Source of the DNA: Terripilifer ovatus
GTDB taxonomy: Bacteria; Pseudomonadota; Alphaproteobacteria; Rhizobiales; Beijerinckiaceae
DNA length: 64,000 bases
Direction: 5' to 3'
Assembly (NCBI GenBank): GCA_029222685.1
Contig: JARHVB010000086.1
Span: forward strand, 186,001 to 250,000
This document shows, piece by piece, positions 28,442 through 37,385 of the stretch (the stretch's first letter is position 1; every line of letters starts with the position of its first letter). Under the pieces are notes generated by a model. That model saw nothing but the letters and a program-made list of their open reading frames with translations. It was not told where the DNA came from and ran no database searches. A program made the position numbers and the translations under genes.

Positions 28442-31102
28442 TCAGCGGCAGATCTTGCCGATGGGGCAGGCCCGCTGCAATTGCTGCTGCTGACGCTGCT
28501 GCAGTTGCATTTGCTGCTGGCGCTGCTGCAACTGCTGGCGCTGCATCATCTGCTGTTGCTGCTGGACGCGCTGCTGCATCTGCAGCTGTTGCTGCTGTTG
28601 TTGCTGCTGCTGGCGCTGCATCTGCAGTTGCATCTGCTGCTGGCGTTGCTGCAGCAACTGCTGCTGGCGCGATTGCTCCTGTTGCTGCTGCTGGCGCTTC
28701 TGCAACTGCTCCTGCTGGCGCTGCTGTTGCTGCATGATGCGCTGCTGCGACTGTTCCTGCAGTTTCTGACGCTGCTGCAGTTGCAATTGCTCGCGCTGGC
28801 GTTGTTCCAGCAGGCGCTGTTGGGTCTGGTTCTGCTGCAACTGATTTCGTTGCAATTGGAGCTGGTCGCGTTGCTGTTGCGCCTTGAGGCGTTCCTGCGT
28901 CTGCTCCTGCCGCTGCTGTTTTTGCTGCAACTGCTGTTGCTGCTTCAATTGCAATTGCTGTTGCTGCATCTGCAATTGCTGCTGGCGCTGCTGCTGCAGC
29001 AGTTGTTGCTGTTGCTGCCCGACATTCGGCAGGCCGCTGCCTGCAGGCCGTCCCGGCTGAACGCCCTGCAGCGGCTGCACCTGAGGCAGACCCTGCCCCG
29101 GCGTGGTGCGCCCGCCCGGCAATTGGTTCTGCTGACCAAGTCCTTGCGGTCGGCCGAGTCCTTGCGGTTGACCGAACCCTTGCGGTTGACCGGTGCCTTG
29201 AGGTCGGCCCAGCCCCTGAGGCTGGCCCGGTTGGACTTGCGGCAGCGTCTGACCGCCCGGAAGCACACCGGTTCTCGGCGGTTGCAGCGGTTGTCCGGGC
29301 AGTTGAGAATTGCCGGGAAGCTGCGGGCCGCCCGGACGGCCGGTTTGCGGGGGCTGGCCCGGTAGCCTCGTTCCTGGCTGGGTCAGAAGCTGCTGGGAGC
29401 CGCCTTTGACCACGACGGGCGCGGTGCGGACCGGCGCGCCGGTTCCCGGTTGCAGCCGGATCGGCTGGGCTCCGAGCACACCTGCGGGCGCGGCGACCGG
29501 CGGAAGGAACGGCGGACGGCCGCCCGGCCCTCCTCCTGGGCCGCCCGGACGCGGTCCCGCACCCGGCGGCAGGCCCTGCGGCGGATTGCGATTGCCCGAA
29601 CGGTTGATGATGCGGCCTGCAACAATGCCGGCGGCGAGCGCAGCCGGGATCGCAACATATGGCACGATGGACGCGCCCGGCGGCGGCCGGCGGTCTTCGT
29701 AGATCAGCGGCGCCGGCGGGGCGACAACATAGGCCGGCGGGCGCACCCAGGCCGGAGCCACGACGATTTCCGGCTCGGCGAGGTAATAGTCTTCGTCATC
29801 CGAAAACACGGGCGGCGGCGGCGGCCGCCACCAGCGCGGCGGCGGCGCATAGAAAACCTGGGCCGGGAGCGGCGGCACGCCCGGGTCGTAGAACAGCGGC
29901 TGCGGCTGCTCGAAATAGATGACCTCATCGGGCTCCGGCGGGCCGAAATCATAGTCGATGGCGGCGAAGCTTGGTGGCGGCTCCAGCGCGGCCGACAGGC
30001 GCGACAGCCGGCGGCGTGCATCGGCCGCGTGCGGGCCTTTCGAATAGCGTTGCAGATAGGACCAATAGGCGTTGGGCGTATTGACCAGCAGGGTCCGTCG
30101 CCATGTCAACGCCTCGCGCCGGGCGGCCAGCATGCCGCGCACGTTGCGCGCGTAGGGGCTGCTGGGATAGGCCCGCAGAAAACTTTCGTAACCGGCAAGG
30201 GTGTCGCGCTCCAGCGCCGCGGCGTAGGCCTGTTCGACCGGCAGTTCGCCCAGCGGCCGGACGCGCCGTTGCGCCATCTGCTCGGGCGTCACATCCGGCG
30301 GCGGCGCGTCGGGACCGCGCTCCAGCAAGACCAGCGGCGGGGCGATCTTCGAGGAATGCCACGGAACCTGGGCGCCATTGGTCAATTCAGCCACCCTGCC
30401 GCGCACGCGGGTCATGATCTCGTTCACGTCGAGACCGGGCTGGCGGATCATTTCGGCAATCGCCTGGGCATAGGGACCGTAAGGCGGCTTGGCGGCAGGT
30501 GCGACCTCGCCCGGACCGGCATTAAAACCGATCAGCGAACCGGGGTCCGGATCGACGAGGGCGAGGCCCGGCGCGAGTGGCTGCCCTTCCTTTGCAAACG
30601 GTCCGGCATGGGCGAGATCAAGGAGGATGATCTTGCCGCGATTCTGCAGGCCCTGCAGCGGCCGCAGCAGATCGGAAATGCGGACGGCATTCAACGCCAG
30701 ATCGCTCTCGCGCGCGACGCGCGCGCCCGGCGGCACCAGATAGTTTTCACCCTCCGATTGCAGACCGTAGCCCGACAGATAGACAGCAGCGACCGCACCC
30801 GGACCTGCCGCGGCGATCTTTTCGAGAAACTCACGATAGGAAGCGCGGAAGGTTTCGCCGTCGAGATTGCGGGCACCGGTCACATCGAAGCCGGCAGCCT
30901 TGAAGGCATCGGCCACGAGCGCTGCATCGTTCGCCGATGTCGCCAGCGGCGCTTCCGTATAATTGTCATTGCCGATGACGAAAGCAAAGCGCGCTTCGGC
31001 AGCCTGCGATGGGGGAAGCTGAGCGGGAGCCTGGGCGGGTGCAGGCGCTGCAAACCCTGCAGCAAAACCGAACGCCAATAACAGAGCCCACAAATTGCGC
31101 AT
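28442..31102 (-). CDS. Caspase-fold (peptidase C14) protein lacking the catalytic dyad, Gln-rich tail
   Basis: 886 residues: signal peptide (1-24), caspase-like domain (about 37-265), linker with short Pro-rich segments (about 270-470), a hydrophobic patch (AAIPAALAAGIVAGR-like, about 485-500), a Gly/Pro/Gln region and a Gln-rich tail (about 690-886). The domain begins FAFVIGNDNYTEAPL, as in bacterial C14 proteins, but where the catalytic histidine sits in a YxGHG motif this protein reads YLSGYG, and where the cysteine sits in LDACR it reads LLDLAHAGPF. Both catalytic residues are therefore replaced; known pseudo-orthocaspases show similar losses. It is likely an exported binding or scaffold protein rather than a protease. 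Confidence 0.85.
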   Translation of the reverse strand: MRNLWALLLAFGFAAGFAAPAPAQAPAQLPPSQAAEARFAFVIGNDNYTEAPLATSANDAALVADAFKAAGFDVTGARNLDGETFRASYREFLEKIAAAGPGAVAAVYLSGYGLQSEGENYLVPPGARVARESDLALNAVRISDLLRPLQGLQNRGKIILLDLAHAGPFAKEGQPLAPGLALVDPDPGSLIGFNAGPGEVAPAAKPPYGPYAQAIAEMIRQPGLDVNEIMTRVRGRVAELTNGAQVPWHSSKIAPPLVLLERGPDAPPPDVTPEQMAQRRVRPLGELPVEQAYAAALERDTLAGYESFLRAYPSSPYARNVRGMLAARREALTWRRTLLVNTPNAYWSYLQRYSKGPHAADARRRLSRLSAALEPPPSFAAIDYDFGPPEPDEVIYFEQPQPLFYDPGVPPLPAQVFYAPPPRWWRPPPPPVFSDDEDYYLAEPEIVVAPAWVRPPAYVVAPPAPLIYEDRRPPPGASIVPYVAIPAALAAGIVAGRIINRSGNRNPPQGLPPGAGPRPGGPGGGPGGRPPFLPPVAAPAGVLGAQPIRLQPGTGAPVRTAPVVVKGGSQQLLTQPGTRLPGQPPQTGRPGGPQLPGNSQLPGQPLQPPRTGVLPGGQTLPQVQPGQPQGLGRPQGTGQPQGFGQPQGLGRPQGLGQQNQLPGGRTTPGQGLPQVQPLQGVQPGRPAGSGLPNVGQQQQQLLQQQRQQQLQMQQQQLQLKQQQQLQQKQQRQEQTQERLKAQQQRDQLQLQRNQLQQNQTQQRLLEQRQREQLQLQQRQKLQEQSQQRIMQQQQRQQEQLQKRQQQQQEQSRQQQLLQQRQQQMQLQMQRQQQQQQQQQLQMQQRVQQQQQMMQRQQLQQRQQQMQLQQRQQQQLQRACPIGKICR
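28445..29035 (-). repeat. Gln-rich low-complexity coding repeat
   Basis: About 590 bases dominated by CAG and CAA codons, with interspersed Leu, Arg and Met, coding the tail of the caspase-like protein. Irregular rather than a fixed-length tandem repeat. Predicted to be helical or coiled-coil, or to self-associate. Confidence 0.9.
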
Positions 31103-31303
31103 TCAGCTTCCTCCAGCAAATCGGTCCCACGTCGCGCCGGCCATACCACACTGTTTCAGATGACCAGCCGATGAACGGCAATTTCAACGTGTCACGAAAA
31201 CGGTCGTTTCAGCCAATCCACTGCAGAAATAACGCGCCAGATCAGGCGCGAAGTCAAGGGTTTGTTCCCTGTTTGTTCGGATCCGCCCTTTCGATTGTCA
31301 GCT

Positions 31304-31981
31304 TCAGATCAGCCGCGCGATTTCGGCGCGCAACACCGGGAGCACCTCTTCCTCGAACCAGGGATTGCGCTTCAGCCAGCCGCTGTTGCGCCAGGATGGA
31401 TGCGGCAGGGCGATGACCTTCGGCGTCACGGCGAAACCCTCACGCCAATTCTGCACGAGTTCGGTCATGCCCCCGGACGGCGACGGCGGCAGGCCCAGAC
31501 GCGCCCGGTGCCAGGTCTGGGCGTAGATGCCGATGGTGAGAATCGTCTCGATCTGCGGCATCGCCGCCATCAGCGCCGCATGCCAGTGCCTCCCGCATTC
31601 CCGGCGTGGCGGGAGATCGCCCTTCTTGGCATCGTGGCCGGGAAAGCAGAAGCCCATCGGCACGATGGCGATGCGCCGCTCGTCGTAAAACGTCGTCTTG
31701 TCGACGTTCATCCAGGCCCGCAACCGGTCTCCGGAGGCATCGGTGAACGGCAGGCCGGAGGCGTGCACGCGGACGCCCGGCGCCTGGCTGGCGACGAGCA
31801 GCCGCGCTGTCGATGAGGCACGCAGCACCGGCCGCGGCTCATGCGGGAGCGGACGGCCTTCGGGTTGATCGTGGCAGATCCGGCAGGCGCGGACCCTGGC
31901 CACCAGACGGTCGAGCGTCCGCGCGGCAGAAGGACCGGCATCAGCAGGCAGGCTCGTGTCAGACGTGGAGGATATTGCCAT
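31304..31981 (-). CDS. Uracil-DNA glycosylase superfamily protein
   Basis: 225 residues. LLVASQAPGVRVHASGLPF matches the UDG motif A (G-x-x-P-G) and ALPHPSWRNSGWL the C-terminal motif B (H-P-S). CRICHD near the N-terminus and GFCFPGHDAKKGDLPPRREC suggest cysteine ligands, though not clearly the four of an Fe-S family-4 enzyme. This uncharacterised branch is probably a base-excision or nucleotide-hydrolysing enzyme. Its start overlaps the end of the MBL gene by 23 bases, so both are on one transcript. Confidence 0.85.
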   Translation of the reverse strand: MAISSTSDTSLPADAGPSAARTLDRLVARVRACRICHDQPEGRPLPHEPRPVLRASSTARLLVASQAPGVRVHASGLPFTDASGDRLRAWMNVDKTTFYDERRIAIVPMGFCFPGHDAKKGDLPPRRECGRHWHAALMAAMPQIETILTIGIYAQTWHRARLGLPPSPSGGMTELVQNWREGFAVTPKVIALPHPSWRNSGWLKRNPWFEEEVLPVLRAEIARLI

Positions 31982-32702
31982 CTTCAGCGATCTGGAGCCC
32001 GGCCGCCGCTATCTCATCGCGCCGCGCCAGCGCCGTCGCGCCCATGTGGGTCACCATGATGCGGCGGGCATTGAGTTTCGGAAGATTGGCCTTCAGCGTC
32101 GGCCAGTCGATATGGTTGGGGATCGGCTTGTCGCCGGAATAGCATTCGACGATGAAGAGGTCGGCGCGGTCGGAAATCCGCACGAGGTTTTCGACCCAGG
32201 CAGTATCACCGGAATAGGCGAAGACTTTCGTGCCATTGTCGACGCGCAGTGCCGTGGCTATGGCTCCGGATGGATGTTTCACTTCCAGCGCCGACACCTG
32301 AAAGCCGGGTATTTCTTTGGCTTCGCCCGGTCCCATTTCGACGATCGTGAGCGGATACGACCAGCGATTGGCCCACATGCCTGGAAACAGCGCCTCGGAT
32401 GCCATTTCGAGGCGGGCGCGCAGACCTTTCGGCCCCAGGATCGTCAATGGCTTGGTGCGGGCGGAAACGAACTGGCATTCGAGCAGCAGAAACGGCAGGC
32501 CGCCGAAATGATCGCCATGGAGATGGCTGATCGCCACGGCGTCGATATCCACCGTCGCGAGACCGAGCCGGTTCCAGGCGACGAGCGCAGAGGCGCCGAA
32601 ATCGACCACCAGCGTATGGCCGCCACTGTCGAGCCTGAAACACGTATTTGAACGGCCGCCGCTTCCGAAGGCATCCCCGCTGCCGACGACCGTCAATTGC
32701 AT
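31959..32702 (-). CDS. MBL-fold metal-dependent hydrolase
   Basis: 247 residues of the RNase Z-like/PhnP-like group: MQLTVVGSGDAFGSGGRSNT, the metal motif SHLHGDHFGG, DKP- and FAYSGDTAWV (Asp ligand) and IMVTHMGA (final His). Substrates in this group include cyclic phosphodiesters and tRNA ends, but the specific one is not evident. ATG 32702 has AAAGGGAAA upstream; an upstream in-frame start would add about 30 residues. It is the first gene of a two-gene unit with the UDG-like gene. Confidence 0.85.
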   Translation of the reverse strand: MQLTVVGSGDAFGSGGRSNTCFRLDSGGHTLVVDFGASALVAWNRLGLATVDIDAVAISHLHGDHFGGLPFLLLECQFVSARTKPLTILGPKGLRARLEMASEALFPGMWANRWSYPLTIVEMGPGEAKEIPGFQVSALEVKHPSGAIATALRVDNGTKVFAYSGDTAWVENLVRISDRADLFIVECYSGDKPIPNHIDWPTLKANLPKLNARRIMVTHMGATALARRDEIAAAGLQIAEDGNILHV

Positions 32703-33146
32703 CTGTTTCCCTTTGGCGACCGGCGCGCCCTCGGGCCTGACGCCATGTTCATGTGCCGTGCGAATATCTTTCAACTGGTCCGATGAAAACATAAATTTTC
32801 CAGTTCCTGGATTTCCGGTTCCTGAATTTGCAGTGCTGTGGACGGCGGCGGGAATCCTTCCGGAAAAGAAGCCATTTCGCCTAAAATTAAAACGCCGCAC
32901 TGTGCCGAAACGCACATTTTTCTCAAAAAATTGTGCGTCGGCGTGCATTTTCAAGTGAAGCCAATATCGGCCCGCATGTAGAAAATGTCTTTTTATCAGA
33001 TGCCTAAAGGCACCGTTCCGGTCCGATTGCAAATCGAAGCGGCTGGCCGAGATGCGATAATCTGTCCTTGCGGCCATCGCTAGGCCGAAATGAGGCAACC
33101 AATTCAATTTGCAAAATCAGGCGAACGTTAAGTTTTTTGATTGAAA
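32703..33146. other. AT-richer divergent intergenic region
   Basis: 444 bases without a convincing gene, between the minus-strand MBL gene and the plus-strand kinase. It is lower in GC than its neighbours, has an imperfect direct repeat GTTCCTG...GTTCCTG (about 32802-32823) and runs of T/A. It probably holds promoters for both sides. If translation of the MBL gene starts earlier, its first 30 codons would fall here. Confidence 0.5.
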
Positions 33147-34748
33147 ATGCCCGAACCGCGAAATGCGGGCGTTCCAGTCAGATGCGTTGAGTTCATGCGT
33201 CAGGTCACCGCCGAAATGATCGAACGAGGCCGTGGCCTCGATCCGAGAACTGCTCAGCAGCGGCGCGAAATCGCGTCGAAAATCCGCGAGACCCGAGAAC
33301 GCATCACCTCCTCGGGTTCCGGCCACCGGGCCTTCGACCTCGAACTCATGCGCCAGTTCGCGCAGTCGCGGAAGGCCGCCATTCCGGCGATGATGGGGCT
33401 CGCCATCGTCATCGCGGTCGTCGCCAATATCTGGGTGCCGCCGATTCGCATCCTCGGCTGGATCACCTTCGTCGCCAGCGCCTCTGCCTTGAGCTACGGC
33501 ATGGCGATGAAGTTTCTGGCCGATGGCGAGCCGGAGACGCGGCTGCATGGCTGGCAGCGCCGCTTCGTCATTGTCGAGACATTGCAGGGTTTCGCCTGGG
33601 CCGCGATCGTCGTCATCCTGATGCCGGTGGCTGACGAGAGCGCACGCATGTTCGTGCTGTTCGTGCTGCTGCTGGTGGCGGCGATGAGCGCGATGCTGTC
33701 CGCGCCGTTGCTGATGGCGGTTTATTGCGGCCTTCTGCCGGTGACGATCGCCATCATCGTCTTCATGCAGACGACAATCGGCGTGGGCGCCCTGCCACTG
33801 ACCATCATGGCAGCAGCGACGCCCGTCTATTTCGCCATCCTGGCCAAGCGGCTCTACACCTCCAATCTCAAATCGCTGTCGCTGGCGATGGAGAAAGATG
33901 ATCTCATCGCCGAACTGGAAACGGCGAAGCTGAATTCCGACGAAGCGCGGCGGCGCGCCGAAGAGGCCAATCTCGCCAAGTCGCGCTTTCTCGCCACCAT
34001 GAGCCACGAGTTGCGGACGCCGCTCAACGCCATCCTCGGCTTTTCCGAGGTGATGAAGGGCGAACTGTTCGGCAGCCACAGCGTCCAGGCCTATCGTGAA
34101 TATTCCAACGACATCCATTCCAGCGGCGAACACCTGCTGAAACTGATCAACGAGATTCTCGATCTCTCCAGAGTCGAGGCCGGCCGCGTCGAACTGCGCG
34201 AGGAATCGATCGCCATCGCCCATATCGTCGAGGATTGCCAGCATCTGCTGAGCCTGCGCGCCAAGAAGCGCGAGATCACCGTCATCAATACGATCGAACC
34301 CAATCTGCCGCGCATCTGGGCCGACGAGCGCGCCATCCGCCAGGTGACCCTCAACCTGCTGACCAACGCCATCAAATTCACGCCGCAAGGCGGGCAGGTT
34401 ACCATCAAGGTCGGCTGGACGGCGGCGGGCGGCCAGTACATTTCAATCCGCGACACCGGCCCCGGCATTCCAGCCGACGAAATCCCCGTCGTGCTGTCAT
34501 CATTCGGGCGCGGCTCGATGGCGCAGAAGAACGCCGAGGAAGGCACCGGCCTCGGCCTGCCCATCGTCAAAGGGCTGGTGGAACTGCACGGCGGCACCTT
34601 CATGCTCAAGTCGGAAGTGCGTGTCGGCACGGAAGTGATCGTCATCTTCCCGCCAGAGCGCATCATGGACGCGCTGCCGCATCTCAGCGTCGCCAGCGAC
34701 GATACAAAGCCCGCCCCACGCAAATTTGTCCGGCGACCGGCGGCGTGA
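33147..34748 (+). CDS. Membrane sensor histidine kinase
   Basis: About 533 residues. A membrane module with about five hydrophobic helices (about 65-235) replaces a periplasmic sensor; then a short coiled coil, the HisKA phosphoacceptor SHELRTPLNAILGFSEVM (about 287), and the ATPase with LLTNAIKF (N box), DTGPGIP (G1) and GTGLGLPIVKGLVELHGG (G2). The HisKA sequence is close to PleC/DivJ/PdhS-type kinases of alphaproteobacteria, which control cell cycle and polarity. No response regulator is adjacent. Start could be ATG 33147 or ATG 33195; neither has a clear ribosome site. Confidence 0.88.
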   Translation: MPEPRNAGVPVRCVEFMRQVTAEMIERGRGLDPRTAQQRREIASKIRETRERITSSGSGHRAFDLELMRQFAQSRKAAIPAMMGLAIVIAVVANIWVPPIRILGWITFVASASALSYGMAMKFLADGEPETRLHGWQRRFVIVETLQGFAWAAIVVILMPVADESARMFVLFVLLLVAAMSAMLSAPLLMAVYCGLLPVTIAIIVFMQTTIGVGALPLTIMAAATPVYFAILAKRLYTSNLKSLSLAMEKDDLIAELETAKLNSDEARRRAEEANLAKSRFLATMSHELRTPLNAILGFSEVMKGELFGSHSVQAYREYSNDIHSSGEHLLKLINEILDLSRVEAGRVELREESIAIAHIVEDCQHLLSLRAKKREITVINTIEPNLPRIWADERAIRQVTLNLLTNAIKFTPQGGQVTIKVGWTAAGGQYISIRDTGPGIPADEIPVVLSSFGRGSMAQKNAEEGTGLGLPIVKGLVELHGGTFMLKSEVRVGTEVIVIFPPERIMDALPHLSVASDDTKPAPRKFVRRPAA

Positions 34749-34841
34749 CTTCGTGGCGCGCTTGCGCCGCCACATTCGCCGGATACAGTCGGCGTCCGCG
34801 ATCGGAGCCGTTTTGGTGGACGAGCGGAAACCTGGTGCCTC

Positions 34842-36410
34842 ATGTCCCCCATCGCTGCTTCCCGCGTCGCCCTGCTGGCCGCTGCCCTCTCGTTCTTCCC
34901 CGCCAGCCTCGCCAGCGTTTCGGCCCAGACGGCCGGGACGCCTGAAGGCGCAAGACAGAGCCAGAGCCAGGGCCGCCCGGCCGGTCCGGGCGGACGCCCG
35001 GCGGAGACGGCGGAACGGCCCCCGGAACTGAAGCCCCTGCCCGCCGACCGCACCACCACCCATAAATTGCAGATCGGCGGCAAGACCCTCGAATTCACCG
35101 CGACAGCCGGGACCATCCGCCTGTCGGATGCACAGAGCGGGCGCGGTATCGCCGATATCGCCTTCATCGCCTACCAGCTTCCGCAAGCCGACAAGAAGAC
35201 GAGGCCGGTGACCTTCGCCTTCAACGGCGGGCCAGGCTATGCGTCGGGCTGGCTCAATCTCGGCGCGCTTGGACCGTGGCGGTTGCGCATGGACCCCGAG
35301 GCCGCCTTCCCCAGCGCCGATCCCGTGCCGGTGGACAATGCCGAGAGCTGGCTCGAATTCACCGATCTCGTGTTTCTCGATCCGGCCGGCACCGGCTACA
35401 GCCGCGTACTGGGCGGCGACGACGTGCGCAAACGGCTGTGGAGCGTCGACGGCGACATCAATTCGCTGGCGACCACGATCCGGCGCTGGGTCGAGGCCAA
35501 CGACCGCGTGCAGTCACCGAAATATCTGGCCGGCGAAAGCTACGGCGGCTTTCGCGCGCCGAAGATCGCCCATGAGCTGACCACCGACCAGGGCGTCAGC
35601 GTGAACGGCCTGGTGCTGATCTCGCCGGTGCTCGACTTCCGCCGCTTCAATGCGCGCTCGAACGTTCTCACCTATGTGGCCGGCCTGCCGTCGATGGCGG
35701 CGACCGCACGGGAGGCCAAAGGCCCGGTCGACCGCGCCAGGCTGCGCGATGTGGAAGACTATGCCCGCGGCGAATTCCTCACCGATCTCATGCGCGGGGT
35801 AAAAGACGCAGGCGCGCAGGCACGGCTGACGCAGCGCGTCACCGAGCTCACCGGCCTCGACCCGGCCTTCGTGACGCGGCGCCAGGGGCGCATCACCGCG
35901 TCCATGTTCGCGTCCGAACTCGGTCGCAACGAGGGCAAGGTTGCCAGCGCCTATGACGGCAGCGTGCTGGGTCTCGATCCGTTTCCCGGCTCGGCGCGCT
36001 CCGACGCCGACGACCAGATGCGGCTCGGCCTGCACGCGCCGATCACCCAGGCCATGGTCGACCTCTACCGCAACCGCCTCGGCTGGGTGGTCGAGAACGG
36101 CCGCTATCAGTTCATGAGCGAGCAGGCGGGGCGGCAATGGGACTGGGGCAATCGGCAGCAGGAAGCGGTGGGCGACCTGTCGCGCACCCTGGCGCTCGAC
36201 CCGCACCTGCGCGTGCTGATCGCCCACGGGCTCACCGACCTGGTGACGCCCTATTTCGAGACCCAGATGGTGCTCGACCAGATGCCGGAGATCGGCGCGC
36301 CGGAACGGCTGCGCTTCGAGGTCCTTACCGGCGGCCATATGTTCTATGCCCGCGACGACTCGCGGAAACGCTTCCGTGACGATGTTCGCAGTATGATGGT
36401 CGCGCCGTGA
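34842..36410 (+). CDS. Serine carboxypeptidase, peptidase family S10
   Basis: 522 residues with a signal peptide (LLAAALSFFPASLASVSAQ). An alpha/beta-hydrolase with the oxyanion FNGGPGYASGW, the nucleophile in AGESYGGFR, the Asp in AHGLTDLVTPYF and the His in GGHMFYARDD. S10 enzymes remove C-terminal residues at acidic pH. Secreted or periplasmic. The first gene of a plus-strand series that runs to 41073 with exported and membrane proteins; a 96-base gap precedes the next gene. Confidence 0.9.
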   Translation: MSPIAASRVALLAAALSFFPASLASVSAQTAGTPEGARQSQSQGRPAGPGGRPAETAERPPELKPLPADRTTTHKLQIGGKTLEFTATAGTIRLSDAQSGRGIADIAFIAYQLPQADKKTRPVTFAFNGGPGYASGWLNLGALGPWRLRMDPEAAFPSADPVPVDNAESWLEFTDLVFLDPAGTGYSRVLGGDDVRKRLWSVDGDINSLATTIRRWVEANDRVQSPKYLAGESYGGFRAPKIAHELTTDQGVSVNGLVLISPVLDFRRFNARSNVLTYVAGLPSMAATAREAKGPVDRARLRDVEDYARGEFLTDLMRGVKDAGAQARLTQRVTELTGLDPAFVTRRQGRITASMFASELGRNEGKVASAYDGSVLGLDPFPGSARSDADDQMRLGLHAPITQAMVDLYRNRLGWVVENGRYQFMSEQAGRQWDWGNRQQEAVGDLSRTLALDPHLRVLIAHGLTDLVTPYFETQMVLDQMPEIGAPERLRFEVLTGGHMFYARDDSRKRFRDDVRSMMVAP

Positions 36411-36506
36411 CGTTGCGCACGGCGGGGCTGGCGCAGGGCCTACTCTTGGGGCATCATAAGCCATAGAAAAGCTTGCTGATTCCCGCAGTCACGTCTCGAG
36501 GTAAGC

Positions 36507-37385
36507 ATGCAACGTCGCGAATTCATGATCGGCGCCGCCTCCATGGCAGGCGCCGCTGCCGTCTCCCCGGCCGTTTCGTCCGCCTTTGCTGCGATGCCCA
36601 CGCCCTATGACAAGGAGGCGATGCCGCCGCTGACCAATCGCGACGCCTATATCGCCTGGATGGTGAAGAACCGCGGCGAGGATCCGAAGTTTCTCGGCGA
36701 GCGCTGGAGCCGCTACGGGGCTTTGATGGCCAACAAGGATTTGTGGGACAAGCGCAACCAGCGCGCCTTTCTGCTGGCGCCGCGCGAGGATTTCGTGCTC
36801 GCCAAGAATCTCGGCCGCGCCTACGACCATGCCTTCCTCGATATCGACTATGGCGTGACGATTTCCGGCCCCCACCTCGTCGCCCGCATGACCAGCACGA
36901 TCGACGTGAAGGACGGCGAAAAGGTGCTCGAGATCGGCACCGGCTCCGGCTACCAGTCGTCCTATCTCGCCTATCTCACCGACAAGGTGTGGACGATCGA
37001 GATCATCAAGCCTTTGGCCGAGCGGACGCGAGCCACCTACGACGACCTGATCGGCAAGGGCTATAGCGAGTTCAAGGGCATCACCAGCAAGAATTCCGAC
37101 GGCTATTACGGCTGGGAGGACGCCGGCCCGTTCGACAAGATCATCGTCACCTGCGGCATCGACCACATTCCGCCGCCGCTGCTGCAGCAGTTGAAGTCCG
37201 GCGGCGTCATGGTCATCCCCGTCGGTCCGCCGGGCGCCCAGCGCGTGCTGAAGGTCGCCAAGGAGAAGGCTGCCGACGGCACGATCAACGTCACCCGCTC
37301 CGATATCTACGGCGGCAAGATCGTGCCCTTCGTGCCGTTCACCAAGCTGGAAGGCGAGGCGATCAAGGGAACGCACAACCAGTGA
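36507..37385 (+). CDS. Tat-exported protein-L-isoaspartate methyltransferase-like protein
   Basis: 292 residues. The N-terminus QRREFMIGAASMAGAAAVSP is a strong twin-arginine signal. The rest is a PIMT fold: YGVTISGPHLVARM (usually TISQP..VA.M), the SAM motif EIGTGSGYQSSYLA, and FDKIIVTCGIDHIPPPLLQQ with the LKSGGVMVIPVG strand. The family methylates isoaspartyl residues in aged proteins in the cytosol using SAM. A Tat signal is unexpected because SAM is not known to be free in the periplasm. The next gene begins 4 bases before its stop. Could also be a non-methylating relative. Confidence 0.8.
   Translation: MQRREFMIGAASMAGAAAVSPAVSSAFAAMPTPYDKEAMPPLTNRDAYIAWMVKNRGEDPKFLGERWSRYGALMANKDLWDKRNQRAFLLAPREDFVLAKNLGRAYDHAFLDIDYGVTISGPHLVARMTSTIDVKDGEKVLEIGTGSGYQSSYLAYLTDKVWTIEIIKPLAERTRATYDDLIGKGYSEFKGITSKNSDGYYGWEDAGPFDKIIVTCGIDHIPPPLLQQLKSGGVMVIPVGPPGAQRVLKVAKEKAADGTINVTRSDIYGGKIVPFVPFTKLEGEAIKGTHNQ

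Noticed and set aside
28298-29365. Leu-rich frame on the plus strand opposite the Gln-rich tail
   Set aside because: It is the antisense of CAG/CAA repeats (Leu/Leu-like codons) and would not be a real membrane protein.
29450-31081. 543-codon plus-strand frame opposite the caspase-like gene
   Set aside because: Arg/Gly/His-rich shadow with no motif or ribosome site; the minus-strand frame has a signal peptide and a family fold.
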